A stretch of 64,000 nucleotides of DNA, taken from Rotaria socialis. Its lineage: Eukaryota > Rotifera > Eurotatoria > Philodinida > Philodinidae. Every line of letters begins with the position of its first letter. Within the stretch, counting starts at the first letter, position 1. Of this stretch, positions 47,989-60,667 are shown one piece after another. The stretch is from positions 38,789 to 102,788 of the forward strand of contig CAJNYU010001314.1 in the NCBI GenBank assembly GCA_905331475.1, read 5' to 3'. A program made the translations under genes and the position numbers. Below the pieces are notes generated by a model. The model saw only the letters and a program-made list of their open reading frames with translations, ran no database searches and was not told the origin of the DNA.

Positions 47989-49031
47989 ATGCTACAAAGC
48001 AGTGCTAATGCAACTCACCTAATAGATGGATTATCATCATTAGCAGTGCATTCTCCTTCCTCACCTATTATGAGTGTTTCTAATGTGGGACTTCCTCAAA
48101 ATCTCTCTTTCGATAATAATATTTCTCCGCGTGTTGTTCATATGCCAAACAATCAAGAAGTAGCATATAAACAAAATGTTATTGTACGTTGGTTAAAGCC
48201 ACCAACACCTCCTCCACCAGCACCAATTATTATTCGAGGTAGGTTTGTTTTTATATTGATTCTGTACAGGAAAATGAGCTGAGTTTTCATGTAGAAATTC
48301 AATGTCCACCTGAAATTCCCCCGCCAATTATTTATCGACAAATTCCTCAATCTCCACCAACGCCACCTCCCATTATTGTTAGGTAGGCATTTTATTTTGA
48401 TCATGCTTATTAATTATTCAAATATATTTACAGAGAACAACCACGAATGTGCCAGCCGCGACAAGGTTGAAAATTTTCTTTAATGTAAGATTTTAATATT
48501 TCTATTAAATAATTTAGCTGTTGTTCAGCGATGTCGAGCTCCTGCCTCACAACCACAAACAATTGTCTGCAACAACTGTATATCATCACGGGTACGACAA
48601 CGTGAAGTTTGTCAACCAAATGTATGTCGAGCAATGCCACAAAAAGCTCCATGCCGACGCTTAGTTCGAGAAATAATTCGACAAGTTCCACAGCAATGTG
48701 TTAGACCAGCTCAAGTTTGTACTACACAACAAAAACAACAAATAATTCAAGCACCACCAGAAGTGGCTCAACAAGTCGTGCCTGTTTTTGCTGTAAAACA
48801 AGTTAGTTGACATTTAGAAAAAATGACACAAATTTCGCTTAGACATCTCTTCATTTCCCAAACTTTTCTTTGAAAACCATTTTGTTTTCAGCAAAACCTG
48901 GCTGTTATGTACAATTCAAAAAAGATAAAATCGAATTAGAACTGAAATCAATTTCTGTTTATTTTTAGCATATTGTTCAACCAAGAGGTATTCGTATCAT
49001 TCGTCAAGTAGTTGGACCAGGTCAACCATGA
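47989..49031 (+). CDS. Proline/glutamine/cysteine-rich structural-type protein
   Basis: Five exons (47989-48238, 48295-48382, 48434-48465, 48518-48801, 48969-49031) join in frame to 238 residues; exon 3 is only 32 nt. An acceptor just before the ATG (GTTTTCAG at about 47953-47960) suggests a 5' UTR intron. After about 60 ordinary residues comes VIVRWLKPPTPPPPAPIIIR, then two more units of the type PPxxPPPIIxR, and then a region rich in Gln, Arg and paired Cys (CRAMPQKAPCRRLVREIIRQ, VPQQCVRPAQVC). The C-terminus is basic (RGIRIIRQVVGPGQP). There is no signal peptide or enzyme motif. Repeated Pro-Ile-Arg units suggest a cytoskeletal or cuticle-associated scaffold, as inference only. Confidence 0.68.
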
Positions 49032-50174
49032 ACTACAGGATAATTAGATATTCAATAACAATCTTCGGAACTTTTCTCTAACTGCAGCTTTTTTGATTAT
49101 GCCATTAATAATAATCCTGCAGAACAGAAGTTTACAACTTCTATTTGTTAACCATTTTGAATATCTGTACGTTTCTTTTTTTCTCCGTTTATATCGATTC
49201 TATAAATGATTTGATTAATATTTAAAATGATGTGGATGTGGCGGTTATTTTTTTTTAATATTCACTTTGTGCCAGACATTGGGCCAGTATAAATGCAGTA
49301 AGTAAGAGTACATGTTTTGCTTTGATTCATATTTCTTTCTCGATATCAATTATTTTTGTAGTCCAACGGTATCTGTATAATAACAGAAAAATATGATAGT
49401 TTACATTCACAATGATGGCTGTTTTCTATATTACGCCGTCATTTTTTCTTCGGTTTTACATATATCTTTCTTTCTTCATTATGGTTTATGATTTTTGCTG
49501 ACAATTTTTTGCAGCTGTCTCGCCTGATGAACAGATCATGTGATTTCAGCAATTCTTAAATCTTCTATCGAATGCCCGATACTGCTTTTTTTTCATTTCG
49601 ATTACAGAACTTGGCGTTAGCATGTACGTATTTACATTGATTAGAAGAATTTCACCACATCAAAGCCTCGCCATGCGTCATCAGTTGTCACTTTTTCAAG
49701 GTACTATTCGCTTCCCTACCAATAATGCAATGTGTGGACAGCTTCTTGCTGTTTTTGCGCGTGTATTGATATTAAAATCGATATAGTTTGTGACTTTGCA
49801 ACTTGAAATTAATAATGGTAAATTGGTGCGGTCGATATCAGAAGCTCCTATAAATAAAAACCTGATTGACCGCACTAAGCAATAAAAACTTGAATTCGTT
49901 TGATCTAAGTTCCAAAACTAGCTATTTAGTTTTAGAGGATTTATAATATTTTTTTGAGAATCTCCATCAGTGCACAATGGCTAGTGAACGGTTGAAATGA
50001 TATTTCGCAACTTTTCTTCAATTGACAAGAACCAAATCAACGGTCTGAATTAATAGAGGTATTGGTTCTATATTTGACTATAAAAATGATTTACACCGTC
50101 ATAGTATCAATTAGAACAGTTTTTACATTGAGGACAAATACTTCCACCACAATATGCAGCGCAAGACTGTTTTT
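49032..50174. other. Intergenic, nothing recognised
   Basis: AT-rich spacer downstream of the proline-rich gene; no supported gene, RNA or repeat. Confidence 0.45.
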
Positions 50175-50510
50175 GTGTACTCAAAACGTGAGTACACTCT
50201 AGATTCGGTCAGTGTGTCTATCCGGTCGTTAACAGGATAACTCTGGAAAGTCTCATGCAATTGCCATGACATTTTGTACACAGAATCAGCTCATCAATAT
50301 CTTAGTCGAGTTCGAAGATGAGAAGGATCCGTCGAGAAATGGCTGAGTTATCGAAAAATTATCATTATTGGACAGACCATCCCTGAGGGGAGGAGGGTAC
50401 AGGGATTTTTTTCAACAAAATTTTTTTTTCTCAGAATTATTCGCAACATATATAAGTCGACTCAGTTTTTGCAGTACAGTTAACAATCGGATGCGAATCC
50501 GATGTTTCCT
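50175..50510. repeat. Dispersed repeat with GTGTACTC dyad head, copy 2
   Basis: Same family and orientation as 32907-33470: dyad GTGTACTC-AAAACGT-GAGTACAC, then CTCTAGATTCGGTCAGTG, and the CGAGTTCGAAGATGAGAAGG core. It is shorter, with similarity fading after about 50510. Confidence 0.75.
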
Positions 50511-53500
50511 CATTTATTTTATAATGGTGAAGTCATATGGTTTTCTTTTACCTAAAATGAATACATTTGTATTTGTAACAAATAATGTGCTGAATTCAAG
50601 TGGATATTTGGAATAATAATATCATGAGTGTACTTGAAAAGAAGAGCCAGGCGCCATATGAACTTTTGACATACGGTCTCATCGTTTTATGATGTAACGT
50701 ATTCTCTCTTCCATTTTCTCGGTACTTCATTTGCTTGGAAACTCCATTGTCAACAATGCAACGAAAACGATCTTCAATACTACTTGTACTTGGGAAATTC
50801 TCAAGAACAACCGAATGTGTCGTTTTTTCATTTTATTCACATTGACTCGTTCATCTTTCTTTTTACCGACTACATTTGGCGATAATAAAATTTAATTTTG
50901 GCTGCGGTTAATCGATTTTCATATTCACCCGCATCGACACATTGAACTCAGCAAATATGTAATATCATTCATAATTCTTTAATTATGTTTCGATAAATTC
51001 AATTATTAAGAACCACAAACAAAATTCCCATGTAACTATATAATAATCAAGATTTCGACCTAGCATACGGGCCATTATTACATGATTGTTAACTCTATTA
51101 ATCCTATTTTAAATGATCTCAATTTATCTTTTCGTAAGAAGATAGTTCGAGCTGTTTTACTGGTAAGTATTGCCATATTTGTTCAAGTCAATGTTGTACC
51201 AGCTATAGTTTTGGATTGTAAAAAAGTAGCACATATTGTGACAGAGATATATCAAACAGCCAATATCTGAAATCTATGCACGGAGTTAATACAAATGTCT
51301 TTGATTCATCGAGTTTACATGATTTGCGTGAATATTGGCAAAGTTGAGTTAGCTCATGGAAAAAATGTTGATGAAAAACGAATGAACATATGACTTATTG
51401 TCCGTAGAGTGCATTAATAAGAATTCGTCACAAATAAAAGAAACAAGATTTGATAGTACTTCAAGCTTCTGCGTGTGAGAGATGACTCATGCATGTTTTT
51501 TCTCTCGCTACGTAAATCATAAATAGCTTTCGTTAATGCAAGATGAGATAAATATCTTAAATATTCGCTCTACTGCCTCGTGGATGCTTTTTGCTCTACA
51601 GTAGTCATAATACAATATACGTATAAGCAATTTTAAGCTGCTGGCTCTTCTATTCAGCTAGTTGCTTTTTTTCCTCTATTATGATGAAATGAAAGTTATT
51701 AATGTATCCGTAAGCCGTGTAGTGAATTAGAGAAAAATATGCATTTTTTATATATGTGCTTATTTCTGTTTTGGTTTTTATGTAGATTCGCGACCAGTGC
51801 ATTCACTCATTCTGCCTCAAGGCTGATTGCTATTAAACAATATTTAACGGTAATTACTGTTAAACTGTTTGTGTTTAATCTGCACCTCGTAAATTATATA
51901 GTAATATCATATCAGAGCTTGTTACATTGCTGGTGAAGATGCTTCTAACTTCCATGGTATTTTCATTCTCACTGGAGGATAGAGAAATCAATAACTTATG
52001 AATGATCCATAAATAGATGCTGTATTTTGTACTTTTTGAAAATCATTCATATAACACAACGTGATCGAATATATTATTTTCCTGTTATCAAAAAATATCT
52101 GTTGAAATCATAGAAGTGATTTTTATTGAACAGCAGTGTGGGCTTTTATTGTTAGCTTTGCAAGGCCTATTCGCTCTTATAAATTTTAGATGGATATCTC
52201 GAGTTGTTCTTCATAATTTGTCACGATCTATTCACACGTGACTCCGATCACATTTCTTCCTTATTTCGAACCAATCACTACAGCTTTTCAAGAGCTATTT
52301 CAAGGATAGACTTGATGTGCGATCAGATCTAAATTTCAGGAAAAATCCCAAATAATAGGTCAATTAAAGATTTTATCTTATTTCCATTTTTAGGTGAGGA
52401 TTGTCTAATAACCTACAAATAAGAAAAATTTTCCTCAATGCACCTGCAGTTCCCTTTGTACTATAATTTAAAAAAATTCCATATTCACGTTTTTTATTCT
52501 CATATTTGTTCTAATAAAAAAACTTGTGAATAACAATGTGTGAGTATGAAAGCTATTCGAGAAAATGCTTCACGCTGACTTTTACTCACGAGGAAACGAA
52601 TGACCGACTTTCGTTTCCCCCTAGGAATTATTACGCCAATGCTATCAGTTTCTCAGTTCTTGAATAGTGATGGATAGGTCTAAAAAAATTAAAGATAAAA
52701 GTACATATACTACTACTACTCAATACTGATCACTTGAATGGTTACAAAATATATGCTTAAGCGTTTGCGGAAAATATTTTTGAGTTTGAGCATCTGCATC
52801 GTACCCGACTAGAATCCTCTTCCCAGGTGTTTTTTTATAGGTATAATATTATGTTCTCAAAATATGTAACCGAATGAAACGAAAACGTATTTGCGTAAAA
52901 ATCTGATGCATTATATGTTGCTTTTAGTCCGCACCAGAGCTTAATTTAGATTTTTTGCAATTTTCTTCACTGTTTCCGTAAAGAACCAAACCGTGATAGT
53001 AGTTTATAAACTGTTCCATATCAACTGCTTGTAGCGGTACAATTTTGCATGTGAATTACGCAAGTAAACTTTAGTCCCGGACGAAATTCCATACTCTTAA
53101 TCTAATGACTTTTCCTAATATGATTCTGTGTACTAGAAACTTTTATTTCATACCATTTTATTCTAAACAAATGATTGATGATATAGAAGTTTATACTGAG
53201 AATTTTTACAACTGAGCAAATAACAAGACTGAAGGCGACAATTAGAAATAGAATTTCAATTCTTCAGTATACCATATCGAGATTAAGTATTCTATGAAAC
53301 TCCTCTGAAGGTCCATAATATGTTTACAGGAATGCTGTTTCCCAAGAAATCCTCTCATACACTTGTTCGAAGATCTAAAATATTCCAAATAAAAGTGTTT
53401 CTTGGAAGCCAACTAGCATAGATTTTTCAAAGAAAAAAGTGAATTCCAGGTATTAAAAATATTTAGAATCCTTTCAACATCAAACTGTCGGAAAACCTTT

Positions 53501-53761
53501 TTTCAGAATGCCCAAGCTCTATTGCTATTTTAAAAAGTCACTCTTGTTGACAACGTGCTATACTGCCATAGATTGATATGAATACTCCCACTTACATGAA
53601 TGTAACTAGTCTTACTTATTGCACTCGAACTAATGCTGATCACTCTACAGGACTATTTTAGTTTTTGCTTTTCTTAGATATTGAAAGTACTACATAGACG
53701 ATAATATTATATCAATTGAATATTCATCCCCTAAGTTGATTGTATCGATACATGCAATGCA
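50511..53761. other. Gene-poor interval; one doubtful fragment
   Basis: Over 3 kb with no supported gene. The open stretch 51082-51270 (FRKKIVRAVLLVSIAIFVQ, then VNVVPAIVLDCKKVAHIV) has a protein-like look and might be a remnant of a conserved cytosolic protein, but it has no start context or partner exon that I trust. The rest is AT-rich and featureless by eye. Confidence 0.4.
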
Positions 53762-56700
53762 ATGCAAAGATCAGATCCGGTTACGAATCAAGACAATCCA
53801 AAAAATATGAGTCATCTCACCCACAGTTCGACAGCTGACACCACAATATGGCACTCAATCAAAGGTGTCTTGCTGGTTGCTATATTCACAAGCGTAGCAA
53901 TGATCACCGGTATTCTTGCGGTTTATATTAGCACTGCAAGAAAAACAAGTATGTTGAAATGAACGAATAAATAAAAATAAGATCGATTCTTCCTTGTATA
54001 CATAATCCAGTTATCTAAATTTTTATTAAGTTTCTCACGCGAGCGAGCAGAGTACTTAAGAAAATCATGAGCGTGAAGGCAAATACCACAGTAAATCTAC
54101 TATCGAGTTCAGAGGACACCATAAATAACATCTAACATAGTTACTTATGAATGAGCGAGTGATCAAATTAACTTTATTCAATCTCTTTAATATGGTTTAG
54201 CTCCCATATGTTCGTTTACATTAAAGTCAACAGCTCGAAATCCAAATGACATTGATTCATATCCACATTCTGTGGCCATTGCTGATTTTAACAATGACAA
54301 TTGGTTAGATTTTACCGTTGCCAATTCAAATACGGACAATGTGGGTGTTTTTTTTGGGTTTGGTAATGAAACTTTTGCAACTCAAATTAAATACTCAACG
54401 GGATTAGGTTCTATGCCATACGCAGTTGCTGTCGGTGATTTGAACAGTGATTATCAAGTGGACATCATAGTCGCAAATTTTGGCACGAATAATATCGGCA
54501 TCTTTCTCGGAACTGGATATGGAAGTTTCACAAGTCAACTCACGTTTTCCACTGCCTCTTCTCATCCACGATATGTGACTGTTGGCAATTTCAACAATGA
54601 TGCTCACGTTGATATAATCTTTGCCAATTATGGCACCAACACTATCGGTATCTTTTTTGGATACGGTGATGGAAATTTTACATCTGAAATAACTTTTTCC
54701 ACTGAATATGACTCTCTTCCATTCGCATTAGCCATTGGCGATTTCAATAAAGATAATAATCTAGATGTTGCTGTTGCCAATTATGGTACTAACAATGTAG
54801 GTGTATTTCTGGGTTACGGAAATGGAAGTTTTGCATCTCAAATGACATTTTCGACTGGTATGAATTCTCATCCATACTCTATTGCCATTGGCAATTTAAA
54901 TAATGACACACAGCTAGATATCGTCGTTGCTAATTCTGGGACGAATAATGTGGGTGTACTCTTTGGACGTGCAAACGGTACTTTTGAGATACAGACAACA
55001 TATTTCACTGGTAACAGTTCTTCGCCACTTTCAGTAGTTCTTGCTGATTTGAACAATGACCTTACATTAGACATTGTGGTTGCTAATTCTGGAATGGACA
55101 ATGTAGGTGTACTGTTTGGATACGGCAATGGAAGCTTTGCCATACAGAGAGAATTTGCAACTGGCATTAATTCGTATCCATTGTCATTAGCTATCGGCGA
55201 TTTCAATAAAGATAATCGATCCGATATTGCGATCAGCAACTATGGCACAAATCATGCAGATGTTCTTTTCGGAAACAACTATGCTACCTTTTCACCTCAA
55301 GTCACGTACACAACTGGCGATGCTTCAGGGCCGAATTCGGTTACCATCGGTTACTTAAACAACGACAGTCATCTGGATATCATAGTTGCCAACGGTTGGG
55401 CTGATAATGTAGGTGTTTTTCTTGGTAATGGCGATGGAACTTTTTCAAGACAAACATCTTACTCAACAGGTTTTTATTCTTCGCCATATTCGGTTGTCCT
55501 TGCTGACGTCAATCTAGATGGGCGACTTGATATCGTCGTTGCCAATCTTGGTGCTGAGAATATAGGTATTCTTCTTGGATATGGCGATGGAACGTTTGCC
55601 AACAGTGAAACCTATTCAACTGGCAGCAATTCTGAACCGTGTTCAGTTGCCATTGGAGACTTGAACAATGATAATAAACTTGATATCGTCGTTGCCAATT
55701 ACCATGCAAACAATATAGGTATTTTGCTTGGCTATGGCGATGGAACTTTTTCCACACAGACGACCTACTTCACTGGTTCAAGTTCTTCACCGAATTCGGT
55801 TGCCATAGGTGATTTTAACAACGATCATTACCTTGATATTGTTATCGCTCTTTCAGACTATTCCTATATAGGTATAGTTTTAGGGCATGGAAACGGGACG
55901 TTTTCCGACCAGGTGCTTTATTCAACTGGTTCTCGTGCTACTTCAAGCTCGGTTAGCATCGGCGATTTTAACAATGATAATCGGTTAGACATTGCAGCCA
56001 CTATATCATCTTATTGGACTAATGGTATAGGTATATTTCTTGGTGATGGCAATGGTAGTTTTGGCATTATGACGCTGTTTGTAACTGGTTTTGGATCCTC
56101 ACCATACTGGACCACTATCGGCGATTTCAACAACGACAATAATCTTGATGTGGTTGTCGCAAATTCTGGCACGAACAATGTAGGTATATTTTTTGGATTG
56201 GGTGATGGCACTTTTCTTGATCAAGAGATCTATTCAACTGGAGGATCCTCACAGCCGTACTCTGCTGCCGTCGGTGATTTCAATAATGACATTCGACTCG
56301 ATATTACGGTGGCAAATTTTGGCACTTCCAACATAGGTGTATTTCTTGGAGTAGATGTTCCAACTTTCATCAGCGTGGAAACTTATTCAACTGGATCCTC
56401 TTCTCTTCCCTATTCTATCGTCGTCGGTGATTTCAACAACGATACAGAACTTGATATGGCCGTCGCCAACTATGGTACAAACAGCGTCGGTGTATTTTTT
56501 GGGTACGGAAATGCAACGTTTTCATCACAAACGACATATTCCACTGGCTCGTTATCTTTTCCGATGTCGGTCGTTGTTGGCGACTTCAACGGCGATGATA
56601 AACTGGATATTGCCGTCGCTAATAGTGTTACCGACAATGTGGGCGTACTTTTTGGACTTGGAAATAAAAATTTTACATCACTTGTGACTTACCCGACAGG

Positions 56701-58498
56701 CAGTAGTTCTAACCCAAAATCAATCGCTACCGGTGATTTCAACAATGATAATCGACTCGATATCGTTGTTGCTAATTCTGGGATGGACAATGTGGCTGTA
56801 ATTTTGAGGTATGATGCTGGATTCTTCGAAGGGCAAATAACATATTCAACTGGTGGTACTTCGCAGCCTCTTTCGGTCGCCACTGGAGACTTTAACAACG
56901 ATCAACGGTTGGATATTGTCGTCGCAAATTCTTGGAATTATAATCTGGGCATTTTTCTTGGGTATGGAAATGGTACTTTCTCTGATCAAATGACCTATCC
57001 CACTGGCGATGGTTCCTTGCCGCAAACGGTTGTAATCGGTGATGTAAATAACGATGGTCATTTAGATCTCATTATTACTAACTCTCTTAATGGCAATGTA
57101 GGTATTTTTCTTGGTCATGGTGATGGGACTTTTTCTAATCAAACAACATATCCAACAGGCGCTGGTTCAGTTCCGGTTTCGGTGGCAGTCGGCGATTTCA
57201 ATAACGATGGTCGACTCGATATCGTCACGGCCAATTATTGGACGTACGATATAAGCATTTTTCTCAATTATGGCAACGGCACTTTTGCTAACCGAACGAC
57301 CTATTCAACCGGCTCTGTTTCGAAACCGAACTCAGTTGTTGTTGGCGATTTTAATAACGACAGTAAGCTGGATATCGCTGTCACCAACCAAGGCAGTGAA
57401 AATATAGTTATTTTTTTGGGGTATGGTAATGGCAGTTTTTTCAATCAAAGTATCTACTCAACCGGTGATAATAGTCAACCAACTACAATGGCTATCGGTG
57501 ATTTTAACAATGATAAAATACTCGATATTACGGTCGCTAATTTCGGTACTGGTAATATAGGTATTTTTCTTGGATATGGTGATGGAACGTTTTCCAATCA
57601 AATGACTTTTGCGACGGGTAATAATTCTCAACCATGGTGGGTCGCCGTTGGTGATTTTAATAACGACAGTTGGCCTGATATTGCCACTGCTAACAGTGGC
57701 ACTAATAATATTGGTGTACTTCTTGGTTGTATCAATGGTACCTTTTTCAATCAAATGGCATATTCAACTGGTAATTCTTCCTCTCCAATATCTGTTGCCG
57801 TTGGTGACTTTAACAATGACAGTCGACTCGATATTGTAGCTGCTAATCGAGATCGAGGGAGTATTGGCATATTTCTTGGGTATGCTCTGGAAACGTTTTT
57901 AACTGCACCAGCATATTCAACTGGATCTTCTTCTCGGCCAGTATTCGTTGCTTCAGGAGATTTCGATCATGATACTCGGTTAGATATTGCCGTTGCCAAT
58001 AACGGAACTGATAATATAATGATATTGCTTGGGTCGGGATTCGGCACTTTCTCAAAGCAAACGAACTATTCAAATGGTGATGGTTCTCATCCTTACTCAA
58101 TCGCCATTGCAGACTTTAATAACGATAGTCTCTTGGATATCGCCGTCGCTAATTATGGCTCTAACAATATAGGTATTCGTCTTGGACACGGCGACGGTAC
58201 TCTCTCAAATCAAACAACATATTTTACGGGTGAAGGTTCTCATCCATATTCGGTGGTTGTTTGTGATTTCAATAACGACACTCACTTAGATATTGCTGTT
58301 GCCAATTATGGTGCTAATGATGTTAGTCTTTTTCTTGGTTATGGTAATGGAAGCTTTGCGAGTCAATATATTTTTCCAGGTGGTTTTGAATCTCACCCAT
58401 CAGCATTAGCTGTCGGAGACATGAACGGAGATCATGTGATAGATATTATTGTTGCAAACAGTGGTTATGGTAACTACGAAGTACTCTCAAAGTGCTAG
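53762..58498 (+). CDS. Type II membrane protein with 28 FG-GAP/VCBS repeats
   Basis: Exon 1 (53762-53948) joins exon 2 (54201-58498) in phase to give 1494 residues. Residues 1-34 are polar, 35-57 form one hydrophobic helix (GVLLVAIFTSVAMITGILAV), and the rest is extracellular. From about residue 80 there are 28 repeats of about 51 residues, each with a Ca-binding loop of the form DFNNDxxLDIVVAN, then GxxxGYGxGTF and YSTGSxSxPxSVAxGD. This is the blade motif of integrin-alpha-type beta-propellers, so four seven-bladed propellers are arithmetically possible. It probably acts in adhesion or carbohydrate/ligand binding at the cell surface. The repeats sit in one 4.3-kb exon without stops, implying selection for an intact frame. 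FG-GAP arrays of this plain kind are common in bacteria, so acquisition followed by fusion to a host membrane anchor is conceivable. Confidence 0.9.
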
Positions 58499-59840
58499 TG
58501 TTGCATCTGTTGACATTACTTCGCATTGACATAAAGATTGACTTATATTTTCTAATAACAATGCTAAATCGAATCTGCTACTCTAAAATTATATTTTTCA
58601 GTAATCTAGCCTTTTCATAATAAAATCACAATCTAATGTACCTTATTGAAGTGATAGATAAACATCCATGTTGATATTACATTGTTAGGTATACATCGTA
58701 GTGATATCACGAATATGTCATATCCTCAATGAAATTTAACAAAATAAAAATATACACCTGCCTTCGCTTCATTAATGATACTCAAAATGACACATACCCT
58801 TTAAACCAAATTGATACCTATCTATCATTCAATAAATCTCAGTGTCGTTTATTCGCTCAAAGACCCACAAAAATCTTATCTTATACACTTTCCAATGATA
58901 ACCAGTGACTACAAACAAAAGACCGATGACATGTCATTGCTCTCATAATCAGAATAAACTACGAATGCAGATTTCTTAGTCGTATGCACTCATCCTATCG
59001 ATATTCATAGTAAAAAAAAAAGAAAATGATATATAGATTTATTCATTCAAAACCAATTTACAATTATTGCTCACATTCTCGGCAATCTTCAGTAGCCTAT
59101 GAAGGTAAATATATCTCTTGAGTCCATCATTAAACTTGATTTCATCAAATTTGTTTCCATATAAAATAAGTACAAAGAGTCAGCAATGAATAGACATCAT
59201 GAATACTCCTTCGCATTCAGTCACGACTCAATCACACCCACACTCTAATTTATCAAGTCAGCCAGTCGAGCAATGCAAGAAATCATTTTATTTTGTTTTA
59301 TGTGATATTTCATGAGATTATATTTTTACGGGTGAAAATCGAGTTCAATATGAAAGCTATATGAAATTTTATCCTTTCAAGTTTTAGTGACGATTAATGC
59401 ATATATATTCGAAAGATGCGTATAAAATAAGTAAATATTATCAACTTATTATTAATCCTTGACTCTTTCTGCGAGTGTTATTATCATAATGTTTATCTTC
59501 GCTACAATAGCAGGGACGGATTGATATTTAATATTCTCTTCATTGCTGGATTATAGTCTTATTATTTGGCCAAGGCTTTTCAAATAATAAATAGCTAGCA
59601 TAATTAACTGTAGAACAAACATACATGCATGATATTAGCCTACATAAGGACGAAGACAAATATATTTATTACATCTATTAACTAGGTATACGTTAAAATT
59701 AGCATGATAACTAAACCTCTACAGCTTATCTTCTTTTAAAATTCATTTTCATTTGCTGTGGCATGGTATTCATGTCCATTCAATGATGGATCCCCTAAAA
59801 AAACTATACAAAACGATATTACCATTCAAACTGAATGTAT
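58499..59840. other. Intergenic downstream of the FG-GAP gene
   Basis: AT-rich spacer with no supported gene. AATAAAA-type polyadenylation signals are plentiful, for example ATAATAAAATC near 58617-58627. Confidence 0.5.
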
Positions 59841-60642
59841 GCCCTCGGGAATGTACTGGGTTAAGGGTACCCACATACTAAGAAAGCCACACCAGGGTAC
59901 CTATTAATGGTACTTAGAAAATTCTCAGTAACCAGACTGCTGTAGGTACTGCATTGGGTACCCATAGCAGTATGTTTCGCTGAAGCAGTACTTGTATGAG
60001 TACTCGCACCTGTAATTTTACTGAGGAAAGCTCTAAAGGGTACCCTAGATTTATCGCGTTCTGTGTGGCGTCTGTTCATTCACCGTTTTATTTTGCGTGA
60101 ACAGCTCCTTATAAACAACTCGGTGAACTAACAGAAAATAAACTTTTTTCATATTTTTTTTCTAGATTATTTCTTGACTATTTATTAGTGGAGAACCTGC
60201 CGATCTTAATCGTAAATTAAGATCGAGCTACCCTGAAGTGGTCGGATGGAGATTCGACCAACTCAAGCCCGGTCAGGTCCCAAAATTTGACCTGCTAGAG
60301 TTTTCAGGATTGGTAAAATTAAATTAAATAATATCGAAAAAAATTTAATAATTGCTTTGAGAGAAAAAAAAATGAAAAAATTCGAAGATTAGGTTCGACC
60401 ATCAACGTACTGCAATTTTGGTAACAGGGTACCTAAGCATACTGTGCAATAGTATCCAGTTGAATACTTGATCAGTACCTTCAAGTACTCATTTACTAGT
60501 TGTTTTCCAGCAGGGTACCTACCTGAGTACCTAAAAGGTACATAAAAGTACTTTTAAGTACTCCAGTACCATAAAGTTCCTAAGACATACTAGTAGCAGG
60601 GTACTTTTTCAGGCACCCTTTGTTCAGTACATGCTCTAGGGC
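59841..60642. mobile_element. 802-bp GGTACC-rich element with 18-bp TIRs and a 4-bp TSD
   Basis: The left end GCCCTCGGGAATGTACTG matches the inverse of the right end (GCCCTAGAGCATGTACTG) at 15 of 18 positions. The 4-bp GTAT flanks both sides (59837-59840 and 60643-60646). Both arms are studded with GGGTACC/GGTACC words; the middle is unrelated and non-coding. No transposase, superfamily unknown. It lies directly before the truncated 5' side of the S33 hydrolase. Confidence 0.75.
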
Positions 60643-60667
60643 GTATTTGACAAGTCCACTCGAATGA

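Noticed and set aside
54404..58100. Several antisense frames under the FG-GAP gene
   Set aside because: Shadows of the 51-residue repeats on the other strand.
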